A stretch of DNA of 64,000 nt from the NCBI RefSeq assembly GCF_011303955.1, contig NZ_CP049886.1:310001-374000 (forward strand). The letters run 5' to 3'. Positions 1 to 7,765 of the stretch are shown piece after piece. The position numbers and the translations under genes are program-made. The stretch is from Vagococcus coleopterorum. Its GTDB lineage: Bacteria; Bacillota; Bacilli; Lactobacillales; Vagococcaceae. The notes under the pieces are model-generated. The model saw nothing but the letters and a program-made list of their open reading frames with translations. It was not told the DNA's origin and did no database searches. How positions within the stretch are numbered: the stretch's first letter is position 1; every line of letters begins with the position of its first letter.

Positions 1-2
1 AA

Positions 3-449
3 ACACTACTCTTTACACTCACATTAATTAGTTTGACAGCCATTAGCGGCTGTACCAAACATGAAAAAAGTGCAACAACACCTACTGTGGCGACTGAGGC
101 AACATCAACTACTGACAAGACAGAGACTTCGCAAGAAACTGATACCACAACTGCTGCCACTCGCCATGAGCGACAACACAATGAGAATGTTACCGGTGCA
201 TCTAAAGATGAAGATACTTTAACCGGAGCATCACCTATGACTGTCGGCAAGGTGGAAGCAATTAAAATAATCAAAGAATCAACGTTATCAGGTTATGACA
301 TTGGACAAATGATTCAATTAGTTAAAACAGCTCGGACAACAGAAGCCATGCTAGAAAATTTCAATCAAGTAAATGACTCTTTCAGTGCCGTAGATGACTC
401 AAATTCCATTGCTAAAATGAAGGACCTAATTGAACAATTAAACAATTAA
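3..449 (+). CDS. Lipoprotein of unknown function, 5' end cut by window edge
   Basis: The reading frame is open from base 3, and the codons before the apparent TTG at 33 encode a hydrophobic stretch running into a lipobox, AISGC, with the lipid-attachment Cys at 51-53. The true start therefore lies upstream of the window and this is the tail of a signal peptide followed by the mature protein. After the Cys come about 60 residues rich in Thr, Glu and Ser, which look like a disordered linker to the membrane, then a compact C-terminal part of about 70 residues beginning near 'MTVGKVEAIK'. I do not recognise that part. A strong terminator follows directly. It is presumably an exported, membrane-anchored protein; no function can be assigned. 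Confidence 0.75.
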   Translation, partial: TLLFTLTLISLTAISGCTKHEKSATTPTVATEATSTTDKTETSQETDTTTAATRHERQHNENVTGASKDEDTLTGASPMTVGKVEAIKIIKESTLSGYDIGQMIQLVKTARTTEAMLENFNQVNDSFSAVDDSNSIAKMKDLIEQLNN

Positions 450-470
450 AACAGGCATTAGCCTGTTTTT
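450..470 (+). terminator. Rho-independent terminator of the first lipoprotein gene
   Basis: Stem ACAGGC (451-456) pairs with GCCTGT (461-466) around the loop ATTA and is followed by a T run. It begins directly after the lipoprotein stop codon. Confidence 0.85.
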
Positions 471-488
471 TATTATTCTTTAAATTTA

Positions 489-497
489 TGCTATGAT
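489..497 (+). promoter_or_regulatory. Extended -10 promoter element for the YdcF-like gene
   Basis: TGCTATGAT is an extended -10 element (TGn plus TATGAT) 32 bases before the start codon at 529. No good -35 is evident, which is usual for extended -10 promoters. A preceding terminator means the gene needs its own promoter. Confidence 0.5.
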
Positions 498-528
498 GTT
501 TTTAGATAACTATTGAAAGGATTTAATT

Positions 529-1578
529 ATGCAGAGTCTAATTTTCTTTTTAATCTTCTTACTACCTATTTTTTTATTTGGATTTTGGGTTGTAAAAAAA
601 CCAACTAGCCTTTGGACAGGATTTTGGTTCTTAGGGTTCATCTCAATTATTACCGTTTTGCTCATCTTACTAATTGAACGCTTGTCTCAACCCGTGGCAG
701 TCTTTATCGGAATGATACTAGCTCTTATTTTAATCGGCCTCTCCTTATTTGGAATTTACGCAATGATCATCGCACTTTTTTGGAACGAGCGTATCTTATT
801 AAAGCACGAACGTAAATCTTTTGCTAACATGTTACCGCTACTCGTCGCAACAGCTCTTATACTTTTGGAATTAATCTTATTTATCGGCAGAAATAACATT
901 TCCAACAAAGATATCTTGAGTATTTTCAGCTTTATGAATACTAGCTTCCTTTATTTCGCACTTTTATTTATTTTGTACGGTATCACAACTATTTTATTTA
1001 ATCTCTATCCTATTAAGTCACAAGTTGATTATATAATTGTACTTGGTGCTGGACTTTACAACGATAAGGTTACCCCTTTATTAGCCAGTCGAATTGAAGC
1101 CGGTATTAAGCTGTATTATCAACAGGAAGAAAAAGGTTATGCCCCTATCTTGATTCTTTCAGGTGGTCAAGGTGCTGATGAAGGAATCTCTGAAGCACAA
1201 GCTATGCTGAATTATATCGATGAAAAAGGTTACACTATTGACCGACTTCGTCTAGAAGATAAATCTACTACGACCCGAGAGAATTTATTGTTTTCTCAAA
1301 CTATCGCCCGTAAAAAAGATGGTATAACTGATTTTTCAAATAAAAAAGTCGTCGTGGCATCTAATAATTACCATATTCTACGAGCAGGTAAAATTGCTGA
1401 CTCATTAGATATTCCTGTTCGTGGAGTCGGTGCTAAAACAAGATTATACTACTTACCAACAGCATTCATTCGTGAATATATTGGATATCTAGTTATGTCT
1501 AAAAAGACTCACCTAGTTGTGATTGGCTTTTTATTCATCATCTTAGTTATTCCATTATTTTTCAAACTATTTATATAG
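529..1578 (+). CDS. YdcF family (DUF218) membrane protein
   Basis: 349 residues. The first ~160 residues hold about five hydrophobic segments (roughly 3-22, 32-50, 55-85, 102-120, 137-160). A DUF218/YdcF domain follows, starting near residue 166 with 'DYIIVLGAGL' and including the family's 'LSGGQG' and 'STTTRENL' stretches. One more membrane segment closes the protein (about 327-348). DUF218 proteins (SanA/ElyC/YdcF) are linked to envelope functions and bind nucleotide-like ligands in some cases, but the reaction is not established. The start has a Shine-Dalgarno AAAGGA at good distance. The gene is monocistronic, with its own promoter and a terminator shared with the convergent gene downstream. 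Confidence 0.85.
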   Translation: MQSLIFFLIFLLPIFLFGFWVVKKPTSLWTGFWFLGFISIITVLLILLIERLSQPVAVFIGMILALILIGLSLFGIYAMIIALFWNERILLKHERKSFANMLPLLVATALILLELILFIGRNNISNKDILSIFSFMNTSFLYFALLFILYGITTILFNLYPIKSQVDYIIVLGAGLYNDKVTPLLASRIEAGIKLYYQQEEKGYAPILILSGGQGADEGISEAQAMLNYIDEKGYTIDRLRLEDKSTTTRENLLFSQTIARKKDGITDFSNKKVVVASNNYHILRAGKIADSLDIPVRGVGAKTRLYYLPTAFIREYIGYLVMSKKTHLVVIGFLFIILVIPLFFKLFI

Positions 1579-1582
1579 CAAA

Positions 1583-1608
1583 AAAGAGACCTCCACAGGT
1601 CTCTTTTT
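1583..1608. terminator. Bidirectional terminator between the YdcF-like and YitT-like genes
   Basis: AGAGACCT and AGGTCTCT form an eight-pair stem with a four-base loop, flanked by A and T runs, so it can end transcription of both convergent genes. Confidence 0.85.
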
Positions 1609-1609
1609 A

Positions 1610-2497
1610 TTAGCTTAAATGATCTTTTTGGAAATTACCTTTTACTTTATAAATCAAGTTCGTTCTAACAAAGGCTGCTTTATCACATTCATCGATTAAT
1701 TTATATAATTCAGATAATTCATATTGAGTTGATACGACAGTATAAACAACTACATTTTCTTTTGTATACATACCGTAAGCTTTATCCATAACTGTTGCCC
1801 CACGTGGGAACTTCTCTGTCAAAATAGTTTCGACATTTTCGGGATGTTTAGTAAAAATGGTTGTTTCAGCTAACTGTTGTTGAGTATAAAATTTATCCAT
1901 TACCATTGTCATCACATACAATGTCACTAGCGAATACAATAAAATGTCAAACCCATCTAAAACAGCTGCTAACGTGTAGACAATGGCATTGATTACTAAT
2001 GAAATCGCACCAACATTTTTGCCCGTCGCTTTTTTTATCCAAGCAATTAAGATATCCAATCCACCTGGTGAAAAACCATATTTATAACATAATGCTGCTC
2101 CATAACCCATAACTGCACCGCCAACTGCAGCTGATAAAAGTGGATTCCCAGATACTTTGATAACTGGCACCCAGTTCATGACAACCATCGTTGAGAAAAC
2201 ACTTACTAAGGATAAAACAGTAAAATTTTTACCTAATTTAAACCAAGATAACAAGATCAATGGCACACTCAAAACAAAAACCCATGTCCCAATACTCATA
2301 ATTTCAAAGTTTAAAAAATGATCCGTGTAAGCATTAATTACCTGTCCCACAGCTGTAATACCATTTGAATAAATACTGTGCGGTAATAAAAAGAAATTAA
2401 TCCCTACCGCTACAAACAAACCGTTTAATGCTGCTAAAAATAATTGCAATGGAAAATTTTGATTTTGTATACCTGGAACTGCTTGTGTTTTTTGCAT
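1610..2497 (-). CDS. YitT family membrane protein (DUF161 + DUF2179)
   Basis: 295 residues. About five to six membrane segments fill residues 15-200, followed by a soluble C-terminal domain of the DUF2179 type (about 205-290, around 'ETTIFTKHPENVETILTEKFPRG' in part). YitT proteins are conserved Firmicutes membrane proteins; a transport role is suspected and the substrate is unknown. The start is supported by an AAAGGAG site eight bases upstream. A 26-codon ORF ends with TAA touching this ATG (see separate entry), so translation could be coupled. Confidence 0.85.
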   Translation of the reverse strand: MQKTQAVPGIQNQNFPLQLFLAALNGLFVAVGINFFLLPHSIYSNGITAVGQVINAYTDHFLNFEIMSIGTWVFVLSVPLILLSWFKLGKNFTVLSLVSVFSTMVVMNWVPVIKVSGNPLLSAAVGGAVMGYGAALCYKYGFSPGGLDILIAWIKKATGKNVGAISLVINAIVYTLAAVLDGFDILLYSLVTLYVMTMVMDKFYTQQQLAETTIFTKHPENVETILTEKFPRGATVMDKAYGMYTKENVVVYTVVSTQYELSELYKLIDECDKAAFVRTNLIYKVKGNFQKDHLS

Positions 2498-2578
2498 TTA
2501 ACTCGCTCCTTTAATATGTTCAAACCACACTTTATCAAAGCGCTTACACTGTTGCAACATACTTAAGAAAGAGTTCAT
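2498..2578 (-). CDS. Possible 26-residue leader ORF upstream of the YitT-like gene
   Basis: An ATG-initiated ORF runs 26 codons and ends with TAA directly abutting the YitT start (TAAATG). The peptide starts MNSFLSMLQQCKRFDK and ends EHIKGAS. A weak GAG-type ribosome site precedes the ATG; the frame stays open further upstream without a clear start. The last codons carry the Shine-Dalgarno of the YitT gene, so translation of this ORF could control it. It could equally be chance or a remnant; coding is unproven. Confidence 0.3.
   Translation of the reverse strand: MNSFLSMLQQCKRFDKVWFEHIKGAS
2533..2548. promoter_or_regulatory. Possible catabolite-responsive element (cre)
   Basis: TCAAAGCGCTTACA resembles the cre consensus TGNAANCGNTNNCA with one mismatch (C for G at position 2). 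It lies about 35-50 bases upstream of the YitT start. CcpA control is an inference from this match alone. Confidence 0.3.
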
Positions 2579-2611
2579 TTCATTCTCATCAAAACTGTTA
2601 TCTATTCCAAT

Positions 2612-2636
2612 CAAAAAAGACCTTTTCAGGTCCTTA
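2612..2636 (-). terminator. Terminator of the 3461 lipoprotein gene
   Basis: On the minus strand AAGGACCT-GAAA-AGGTCTT is followed by a T run. The GAAA loop is a stable tetraloop. It overlaps the stop codon of the lipoprotein gene. Confidence 0.8.
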
Positions 2637-3461
2637 AAAAATAGCTTGTTCAATAAATGGTTCTTCTTCGACTATACTAAAATCGTTGGTTTCAATCCCT
2701 TCAAGGTTTTCTTCTGGCATTTCATCAACAACCTTTATATGACTAATAATTGATTTCACTTCCGAAGTGTCAGCTTCCTTCAAGACTTCTTTTTTTGATA
2801 ATTCAGAAATCAGCTCATTTTCATCATCGAAAACATTCAGGCTATCTTCTTTTATACGAACTGTGTATAAGCCCTTGCCTGTAATATAAATATCGTAAAT
2901 TGTTTTTATACTATTCGTTTTGTCCTGCACTTGAATTTCCTGCTTTAGAATTGAGGCATCTACTTTCGTCTCAGCGTCATTAACAAGCATCAATAGCGTA
3001 GCAGCCACTGTTTTCTCTAGTACGGAATCAGATACTTCATTTTTAATCCGATTCGCAAGACGTTCTGTATATAATTTTTGGACAGATGTTTTATAGAAGC
3101 GATTAAATAAATCGGTCGCTTGCAATTCATACTCACTAGCACCAAATTCATCAGCCAGCACTATTAATTTATCATTTTTCACTTCAAACTTATTTACTTC
3201 TGACTCAGATTCTCGACCAACTGTTTCTTTACTGCTCGTCGAATCACCTATCAAAGCCGCTGTTCTCAACAATTCTGTATCTTGTTGATTATGAACTAAA
3301 ATACCTTGATAAGCTAAGGCTGCACGAATTTCAGGAGTTAACTCTTTTAAATTAAAGATTGACTCTTTTTTTTGCTGATTACTTTTTTCTTCTTTTGATC
3401 CGCATGCCATTAAACTAACAAAACTTAACATTAATAAAATAAAAACACTAAACTTTTTCAT
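2634..3461 (-). CDS. Putative lipoprotein of unknown function
   Basis: 275 residues beginning with a positively charged and hydrophobic signal peptide that ends in the lipobox LMAC (Cys near residue 20), so the mature protein should be lipid-anchored outside the membrane. The remainder is soluble, charged and rich in Lys and Glu, with no motif I can name. The start is supported by AAGGAG seven bases upstream. It is monocistronic, with a terminator behind it and a 10-bp inverted repeat on its promoter region. The function is unknown. Confidence 0.8.
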   Translation of the reverse strand: MKKFSVFILLMLSFVSLMACGSKEEKSNQQKKESIFNLKELTPEIRAALAYQGILVHNQQDTELLRTAALIGDSTSSKETVGRESESEVNKFEVKNDKLIVLADEFGASEYELQATDLFNRFYKTSVQKLYTERLANRIKNEVSDSVLEKTVAATLLMLVNDAETKVDASILKQEIQVQDKTNSIKTIYDIYITGKGLYTVRIKEDSLNVFDDENELISELSKKEVLKEADTSEVKSIISHIKVVDEMPEENLEGIETNDFSIVEEEPFIEQAIF

Positions 3462-3477
3462 ACTGAAACTCCTTAAA

Positions 3478-3506
3478 AATAATGATAGTACTATTTTATC
3501 ATTATT
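3478..3506. promoter_or_regulatory. 10-bp inverted repeat upstream of the lipoprotein gene
   Basis: AATAATGATA (3478-3487) and TATCATTATT (3497-3506) are perfect inverted arms around nine bases. The repeat lies 17-45 bases before the start codon, where a promoter is expected. The half-sites recall Fur-family boxes, but the spacing is longer than the Fur consensus. Operator role is inferred. Confidence 0.4.
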
Positions 3507-3530
3507 TAAACCGAGATAACATATTATTCA

Positions 3531-3560
3531 AAAAAAAGAACCCGCTAAGCGAGTTCTTCT
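3531..3560 (-). terminator. Terminator after the AhpF-like gene
   Basis: Minus-strand hairpin AGAACTCGC-TTA-GCGGGTTCT (one mismatched pair) followed by a long T run, just after the reductase stop codon. Confidence 0.8.
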
Positions 3561-3563
3561 ATA

Positions 3564-5237
3564 TTATTTAGCTAGTTCTGAAATGATTTCATCCATTGAT
3601 TTCGCTCCGAAGATAACTTCTTCATCATTGATAATCATAGCTGGAACACTCATAATTTTTTTCTCTTTTTTTAATTCTGGGAATAGAGCCGTATCAATCA
3701 TTTCTGCTTCAATTCCCGGATTTAGCGAGGCAATACGTTGACATGCCGCCACAACATCTGGACAGTAATGACATGATAGCGACACACAAATTTGAATTTT
3801 AGCTTTTGGTAATTTTTCAATCGCTTCTTTTTGTGCCGCTTCGATAGGCTGACCGTCACTACCTACATTATAGACAGCTAAAACTAATGAGTTCAGCTCA
3901 TGTCCACTTGGAATGCCGCTAAATTTAATACCAGTATATTCATCTGCTTCATTAAATAGCGCTGCTAATGGTAGACGCTCTAAATTAATAGTTGATTCTA
4001 ATTCAGGGTTATCACCACGTGAACTATTTTCAACCACTATCTTATCACTTAGCTCAGCAAACTCTGCTAAGAAACTAGATAGTTCCATTGTCTTAGGTAA
4101 GCTTGCATCTAAAATATTTTTAATTGTGACTTGTTTTGTCAACTTAGCAAAGATTCCTTGCAACTGAGCTTTCATCTCCGCTGGGAACCATTTACCTGCT
4201 GGAACATCTGAAACAGCTGCTGCCGTTTCTTTCTTCTCTTCAACTGGTTTTGAAACTGGCATTTCTTTATGCGTAATTTCAACACCTAATCGTTCTTTTT
4301 GAGCATTAACAAAACCTTCTGATTTGGTTGCAGCAATAGCACCATCTGCAACGGCTGTGACGATTTGACGCAACTCTTTAACTCGTAAATCGCCAATCGC
4401 ATAGACACCTGGTAAGTTTGTTTCCATCGACTCAGTCGTTGGAATAAAACCACGAGGATCCATTTCTACTTGATCTTTGAAAACGGCTGTATTAGGTTTA
4501 TTTCCTGCAAAGACAAACATTCCGAATGAACCATCTTCTGGGTCTGCTTCAAAAATTGTTTCTTCCCCTGTTTGATTATTAACAAAAATAGCTTTAGATA
4601 GTAAGCCATCTCCACTGATTTCTTTAACTTCTGTATTATAGGTAATATCAATGTTAGGGTGATTCTTAGCTAGGTTTGCTGTCATTTCAGCACATGTGAA
4701 ATCAGGTTCTCTGATAATCATGTGGACTTTTTTAGCGAAGCGCGTTAAGAATACCGCTTCTTCTGCTGCTGCAAATCCGCCGCCTAATACAAAGATATCT
4801 AAACCTGTAAAAAATTCACCATCACAGGTTGAACAATATCCAATCCCGCGACCTGTAAATTCTTGTTCCCCAGGGAAACCAATTTTATTTGGTGACGCAC
4901 CTGTAGCAATCATCACGGCGCGAGCTTGATAAGTCTGACCATTTTTACCAGTCAATACTTTGACATCCGCATTTAATTCAGCAGAGACAATTTCATCAGT
5001 TTTGAATTCTGTTCCAAATTCTTCTGCTTGCAGACGCATTTCATTCATCATTTCAGGTCCTTGACCATTTCTGATACCAGGATAATTAACAATACTTGAA
5101 GTCGTTGTCGCTTGACCACCAATTTTATCTTTTTCAATAATTACTGTGTCCATCATTGAGCGCCCAGCGTAGATCCCTGCTGATAACGCTGCTGATCCGC
5201 CACCAATAATCGCTAAATCATATATATGTTCCGTCAT
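3564..5237 (-). CDS. AhpF-like FAD/NAD(P)H disulfide reductase with C-terminal thioredoxin-fold domain
   Basis: 557 residues from the ATG at 5237 (MTEHIYD), chosen because AAAGGAG sits seven bases upstream; a longer frame to 5276 would start inside a terminator loop. The N-terminal ~310 residues are a thioredoxin-reductase module: FAD-binding IIGGGSAA (10-17), redox pair C135-STC-C138, NAD(P)-binding GGGFAAAEE, and the FAD motif YAIGDLR. A charged linker leads to a C-terminal AhpF-NTD-like tandem thioredoxin fold with CHYC (about 489-492) and a cis-Pro motif SVPAM. Classical AhpF has this domain at the N-terminus, so the order is permuted. It follows ahpC and presumably passes electrons from NAD(P)H to AhpC to reduce peroxides. 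Similar proteins are annotated in enterococci as thioredoxin reductase/glutaredoxin-related. Confidence 0.9.
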   Translation of the reverse strand: MTEHIYDLAIIGGGSAALSAGIYAGRSMMDTVIIEKDKIGGQATTTSSIVNYPGIRNGQGPEMMNEMRLQAEEFGTEFKTDEIVSAELNADVKVLTGKNGQTYQARAVMIATGASPNKIGFPGEQEFTGRGIGYCSTCDGEFFTGLDIFVLGGGFAAAEEAVFLTRFAKKVHMIIREPDFTCAEMTANLAKNHPNIDITYNTEVKEISGDGLLSKAIFVNNQTGEETIFEADPEDGSFGMFVFAGNKPNTAVFKDQVEMDPRGFIPTTESMETNLPGVYAIGDLRVKELRQIVTAVADGAIAATKSEGFVNAQKERLGVEITHKEMPVSKPVEEKKETAAAVSDVPAGKWFPAEMKAQLQGIFAKLTKQVTIKNILDASLPKTMELSSFLAEFAELSDKIVVENSSRGDNPELESTINLERLPLAALFNEADEYTGIKFSGIPSGHELNSLVLAVYNVGSDGQPIEAAQKEAIEKLPKAKIQICVSLSCHYCPDVVAACQRIASLNPGIEAEMIDTALFPELKKEKKIMSVPAMIINDEEVIFGAKSMDEIISELAK

Positions 5238-5256
5238 ATTCATTCTCCTTTTCTCT

Positions 5257-5289
5257 AAAAAAAGCACTACCTCCATGAGCTAGTGCTTT
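5257..5289 (-). terminator. Terminator/attenuator between ahpC and the AhpF-like gene
   Basis: AAAGCACTA (5261-5269) pairs with TAGTGCTTT (5281-5289), and the minus strand continues with T's. It lies between two genes that should work together, so it probably lowers rather than abolishes read-through and sets an excess of AhpC over the reductase. Confidence 0.75.
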
Positions 5290-5303
5290 AAGTTTTAAGT
5301 TTC

Positions 5304-5870
5304 TTAGATTTTACCTACTAAGTCTAAGCTTGGTGCAATTGTATCAGCACCTGGTTTCCAGTTTGCTGGACAAACTTGATCGCCATGTTGTTCAACGAAC
5401 ATAGCCGCTTCTACTTTACGAACTAATTCTTCAGCATTACGACCAATTCCCATATCGTGAATTTCGTAAGCTTTGATTTCACCACGTGGGTTTACTACGA
5501 ATGAACCACGGAATGCTTGACCTGCTTCTTCATCTAATACTTCAAAGAAACGAGAGATTTGACCATTTGAGTCAGCTAACATTGTGTATTCGATTTTACC
5601 AATTGTATCAGTGGCATCTGCCCAAGCTTTGTGAACGAAGTGGCTATCAGTTGAAACTGAATAAACTTCACAACCAGCTTTTTGTAATTCAGCATAGTGA
5701 TCTTGTAAATCACCTAATTCAGTTGGACAAACAAATGAAAAGTCCGCTGGATAGAAGAAGAAAATACTCCATTTACCTAAAATATCTTCTGTTTTAACCT
5801 TTACGAATTCCCCTTGACGGTATGCATCTGCTTCAAAATCAAATAATTTAGTATTAATTAAGTTACTCAT
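5304..5870 (-). CDS. ahpC: Alkyl hydroperoxide reductase subunit C (2-Cys peroxiredoxin)
   Basis: 188 residues, the usual AhpC length. The peroxidatic Cys is C48 in FVCPTE and the resolving Cys is C167 in QVCPANW, both in family-typical contexts. It reduces H2O2, organic peroxides and peroxynitrite in the cytoplasm and is recycled by an AhpF-type reductase, here the next gene. The start has a GGGAGAG ribosome site. The promoter carries a PerR-like box exactly between its -35 and -10 hexamers, so peroxide-inducible expression is likely. Confidence 0.97.
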   Translation of the reverse strand: MSNLINTKLFDFEADAYRQGEFVKVKTEDILGKWSIFFFYPADFSFVCPTELGDLQDHYAELQKAGCEVYSVSTDSHFVHKAWADATDTIGKIEYTMLADSNGQISRFFEVLDEEAGQAFRGSFVVNPRGEIKAYEIHDMGIGRNAEELVRKVEAAMFVEQHGDQVCPANWKPGADTIAPSLDLVGKI

Positions 5871-5912
5871 TAAAATCTCTCCCTTTTATCTATTTTATTT
5901 CTAACAACACCT

Positions 5913-5941
5913 AGTATACATTAGAATTATTCTAAACTGAA
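5913..5941 (-). promoter_or_regulatory. ahpC promoter with PerR-like operator
   Basis: On the minus strand, -35 TTCAGT (5936-5941) and -10 TATACT (5913-5918) are 17 bases apart. The spacer holds the perfect palindrome TTAGAATTATTCTAA (5921-5935), which matches the PerR consensus TTATAATNATTATAA except for one symmetric change in each arm. PerR control of ahpC is well established in Firmicutes; here it is inferred from sequence. Confidence 0.65.
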
Positions 5942-5967
5942 GCTAAAAGCTCAATTATGAGAAAAAT

Positions 5968-5993
5968 AAAAAAAGTCCGACTAATGTCGGACT
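5968..5993 (-). terminator. Terminator of the FMN reductase gene
   Basis: AGTCCGAC-ATTA-GTCGGACT hairpin followed on the minus strand by a run of seven T's. It insulates the ahpC promoter from upstream transcription. Confidence 0.85.
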
Positions 5994-6003
5994 CACATAT
6001 ATA

Positions 6004-6546
6004 TTATCTAATTGTTTTCAAGGCTGTTGACCAAGGAATAACTTGATCTAGCATTTCATTAACTGATTGAATTTGAATATCGGCCGGCTTGAATTCAGTC
6101 ATACCTTCAAAATCAGTAAATAATGATAACGCTGGATGAACTCGAACATCCGCTACCAATAACTCACCTAGAATACCGCGTAAATGTTCCGCTGCACGTG
6201 CCCCACCAACTGAACCATAAGAAACGATACCAGCAGCTTTATTATTCCACTCTTCTCTCAAATAGTCTAAAGCATTTTTTAACGAAGCGGGAATTGAATG
6301 ATTATATTCAGCCGTTACAAAAACAAAACCATCTTGTTCAGCAACCACTTTACTCCAATCACCAGCCCCACTGGCATCTGAGCCAGACTCTCCAAGCAAT
6401 GGTAACTTGTAGTCCGCAATATCAATAACCGTATAGTTGGCATCTCCACGCTTATCAGCTACCGTTTTTACCCATTCAGCTACCTGTGTACTAACACGTC
6501 CTTCTCTAGTGCTCCCAATGATAATCCCAATATTTAAGTCTGTCAT
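6004..6546 (-). CDS. NADPH-dependent FMN reductase / azoreductase-like flavoprotein
   Basis: 180 residues from the ATG at 6546, which has AGGAGG eight bases upstream; in-frame upstream codons run into the previous gene and lack a ribosome site. The flavodoxin-like fold is shown by the FMN phosphate loop GSTREGRVS near residues 11-19, the EYNHSIPASLKNALDYL segment typical of NADPH-dependent FMN reductases (YieF/ChrR/AzoR-like), and SYGSVGGARA. It would use NAD(P)H to reduce flavin, quinones, azo dyes or metals in the cytoplasm; the real substrate cannot be told from sequence. An inverted repeat, TACTA-N6-TAGTA, lies in its promoter region. Confidence 0.88.
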   Translation of the reverse strand: MTDLNIGIIIGSTREGRVSTQVAEWVKTVADKRGDANYTVIDIADYKLPLLGESGSDASGAGDWSKVVAEQDGFVFVTAEYNHSIPASLKNALDYLREEWNNKAAGIVSYGSVGGARAAEHLRGILGELLVADVRVHPALSLFTDFEGMTEFKPADIQIQSVNEMLDQVIPWSTALKTIR

Positions 6547-6573
6547 AATAATTCCTCCTAAATTTATAATTTT

Positions 6574-6589
6574 TACTATAAACTTAGTA
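6574..6589. promoter_or_regulatory. Small inverted repeat upstream of the FMN reductase
   Basis: TACTA (6574-6578) and TAGTA (6585-6589) are inverted around six bases, between the stop of the acyltransferase gene and the FMN reductase ribosome site. The arrangement recalls operators of redox-sensing MarR/DUF24 regulators of azoreductases, but the match is short. Confidence 0.25.
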
Positions 6590-6601
6590 TACCTTAGTTG
6601 C

Positions 6602-7654
6602 TTACTTTTGTATAGCAACTTGTCTTGGGTAACTGATTTCCTTGGGATGAGACCATTTATTTTTGATAATTATAATCACAGAACTTATGATACTAGTCAA
6701 AACAAACGTTATTATAAATAAACCCCATCCTTCAAATCCCTTCCCTGTATAGCGTTCAATACTATATCGACTCGTTTCCAAAAATAACGGGTGTAAGAAA
6801 AATAAATAGCGAGCTTGATCACGAAGCATGGTGATTGGAAATTTTATTTTAATCTTACTATTTAATACTAAGGTTACCAAAAATAAAGAAGTTGGTACTA
6901 AGCCGAATAAAAAATTCTTATCCACTCCTGGGTTTTGAAAAATGTACCAGCCTTCTTGACTCAAAATAATAAAACTGAGCATAAACTTCAAAGGTAAATT
7001 AGCTGTGAACAATTTGCTATTCCTAAAATCTGATAAAACAAAGCCCAATAGAACAAAGACAAACGCGAAAAACAAGCCATTTCTTGTTGTGACAAAAATA
7101 TTGGCATACATTTGATAGACTTCCCCAAAAATACTATCACCTATGTAAGATGAGTATGTTTCTGCTGAACCCATTATAAAGCAAATAACTGCCAGAACAG
7201 TCGTTATCTTATATCCAAACTTTCGTAAACACCAGTCCGTGAACCAGATACCGAATAAAAGAGCTGGTAGGTACCACAAATGATACCACGTCCCCACGTA
7301 AACTACGCCAACCAAAAGGGCTACCGGATAAACAAACCATTGAGAGGCTTGTTGCCACAGGTATATTACTCCTGCCGGCAAATAAATAATACTCCAGAAA
7401 GCATGAGTTTTCAGCTGTTTCTTAAAGTATTTCTTCTTATATGATTCTGAATTCATCATCTTTTGGCGATATAAATACGCGGTGCTAATCATAAAGAAAG
7501 GTACTGCTAAACGACAGATGATATTTTTGATAAAAAAATCCCATTCAGGATTACCATTTAAACTGCCACTATGAATAATAATCACCAATAAGGCGGCAAT
7601 GTATTGACTGATTGTTAGTAATTTTAAATTATCATTTCTTACACCATTAATCAT
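6602..7654 (-). CDS. Membrane acyltransferase (acyltransferase_3 family)
   Basis: 350 residues with about ten predicted membrane segments. The N-terminus (QYIAALLVIIIHSG) carries the His of the family's first motif, and 'RLAVPFFMISTAYLY' is the typical second segment. These integral membrane enzymes move acetyl or other acyl groups onto extracellular sugars, such as peptidoglycan or surface polysaccharide. There is no SGNH esterase domain, so it is not a full OatA. It has AAGGAGG upstream of the ATG and stops 55 bases before the FMN reductase start; a shared transcript is possible but a functional link is not apparent. Confidence 0.85.
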   Translation of the reverse strand: MINGVRNDNLKLLTISQYIAALLVIIIHSGSLNGNPEWDFFIKNIICRLAVPFFMISTAYLYRQKMMNSESYKKKYFKKQLKTHAFWSIIYLPAGVIYLWQQASQWFVYPVALLVGVVYVGTWYHLWYLPALLFGIWFTDWCLRKFGYKITTVLAVICFIMGSAETYSSYIGDSIFGEVYQMYANIFVTTRNGLFFAFVFVLLGFVLSDFRNSKLFTANLPLKFMLSFIILSQEGWYIFQNPGVDKNFLFGLVPTSLFLVTLVLNSKIKIKFPITMLRDQARYLFFLHPLFLETSRYSIERYTGKGFEGWGLFIITFVLTSIISSVIIIIKNKWSHPKEISYPRQVAIQK

Positions 7655-7726
7655 TCTGTCATCCTCCTTTCAATTCATCTCATTGTAACGATAAAAAGAA
7701 AACAATACATCAGTCCTTAGACGTAA

Positions 7727-7756
7727 AAAAAGCAGCTACTTAAGTAGCTGCTTTTT
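7727..7756 (-). terminator. Terminator of the M23 hydrolase gene
   Basis: AGCAGCTACTT/AAGTAGCTGCT is a near-perfect palindrome flanked by A and T runs, ten bases after the hydrolase stop codon; it could work on both strands. Confidence 0.85.
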
Positions 7757-7765
7757 ACTTTTAAA

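Noticed and set aside
33-35. TTG at 33 as the start of the first gene
   Set aside because: The frame is open upstream, and the preceding codons form the hydrophobic part of a lipoprotein signal peptide.
5238-5276. Longer N-terminus for the AhpF-like reductase
   Set aside because: The upstream ATG lies in the loop of the ahpC terminator and lacks a ribosome site; AAAGGAG fits the ATG at 5237.
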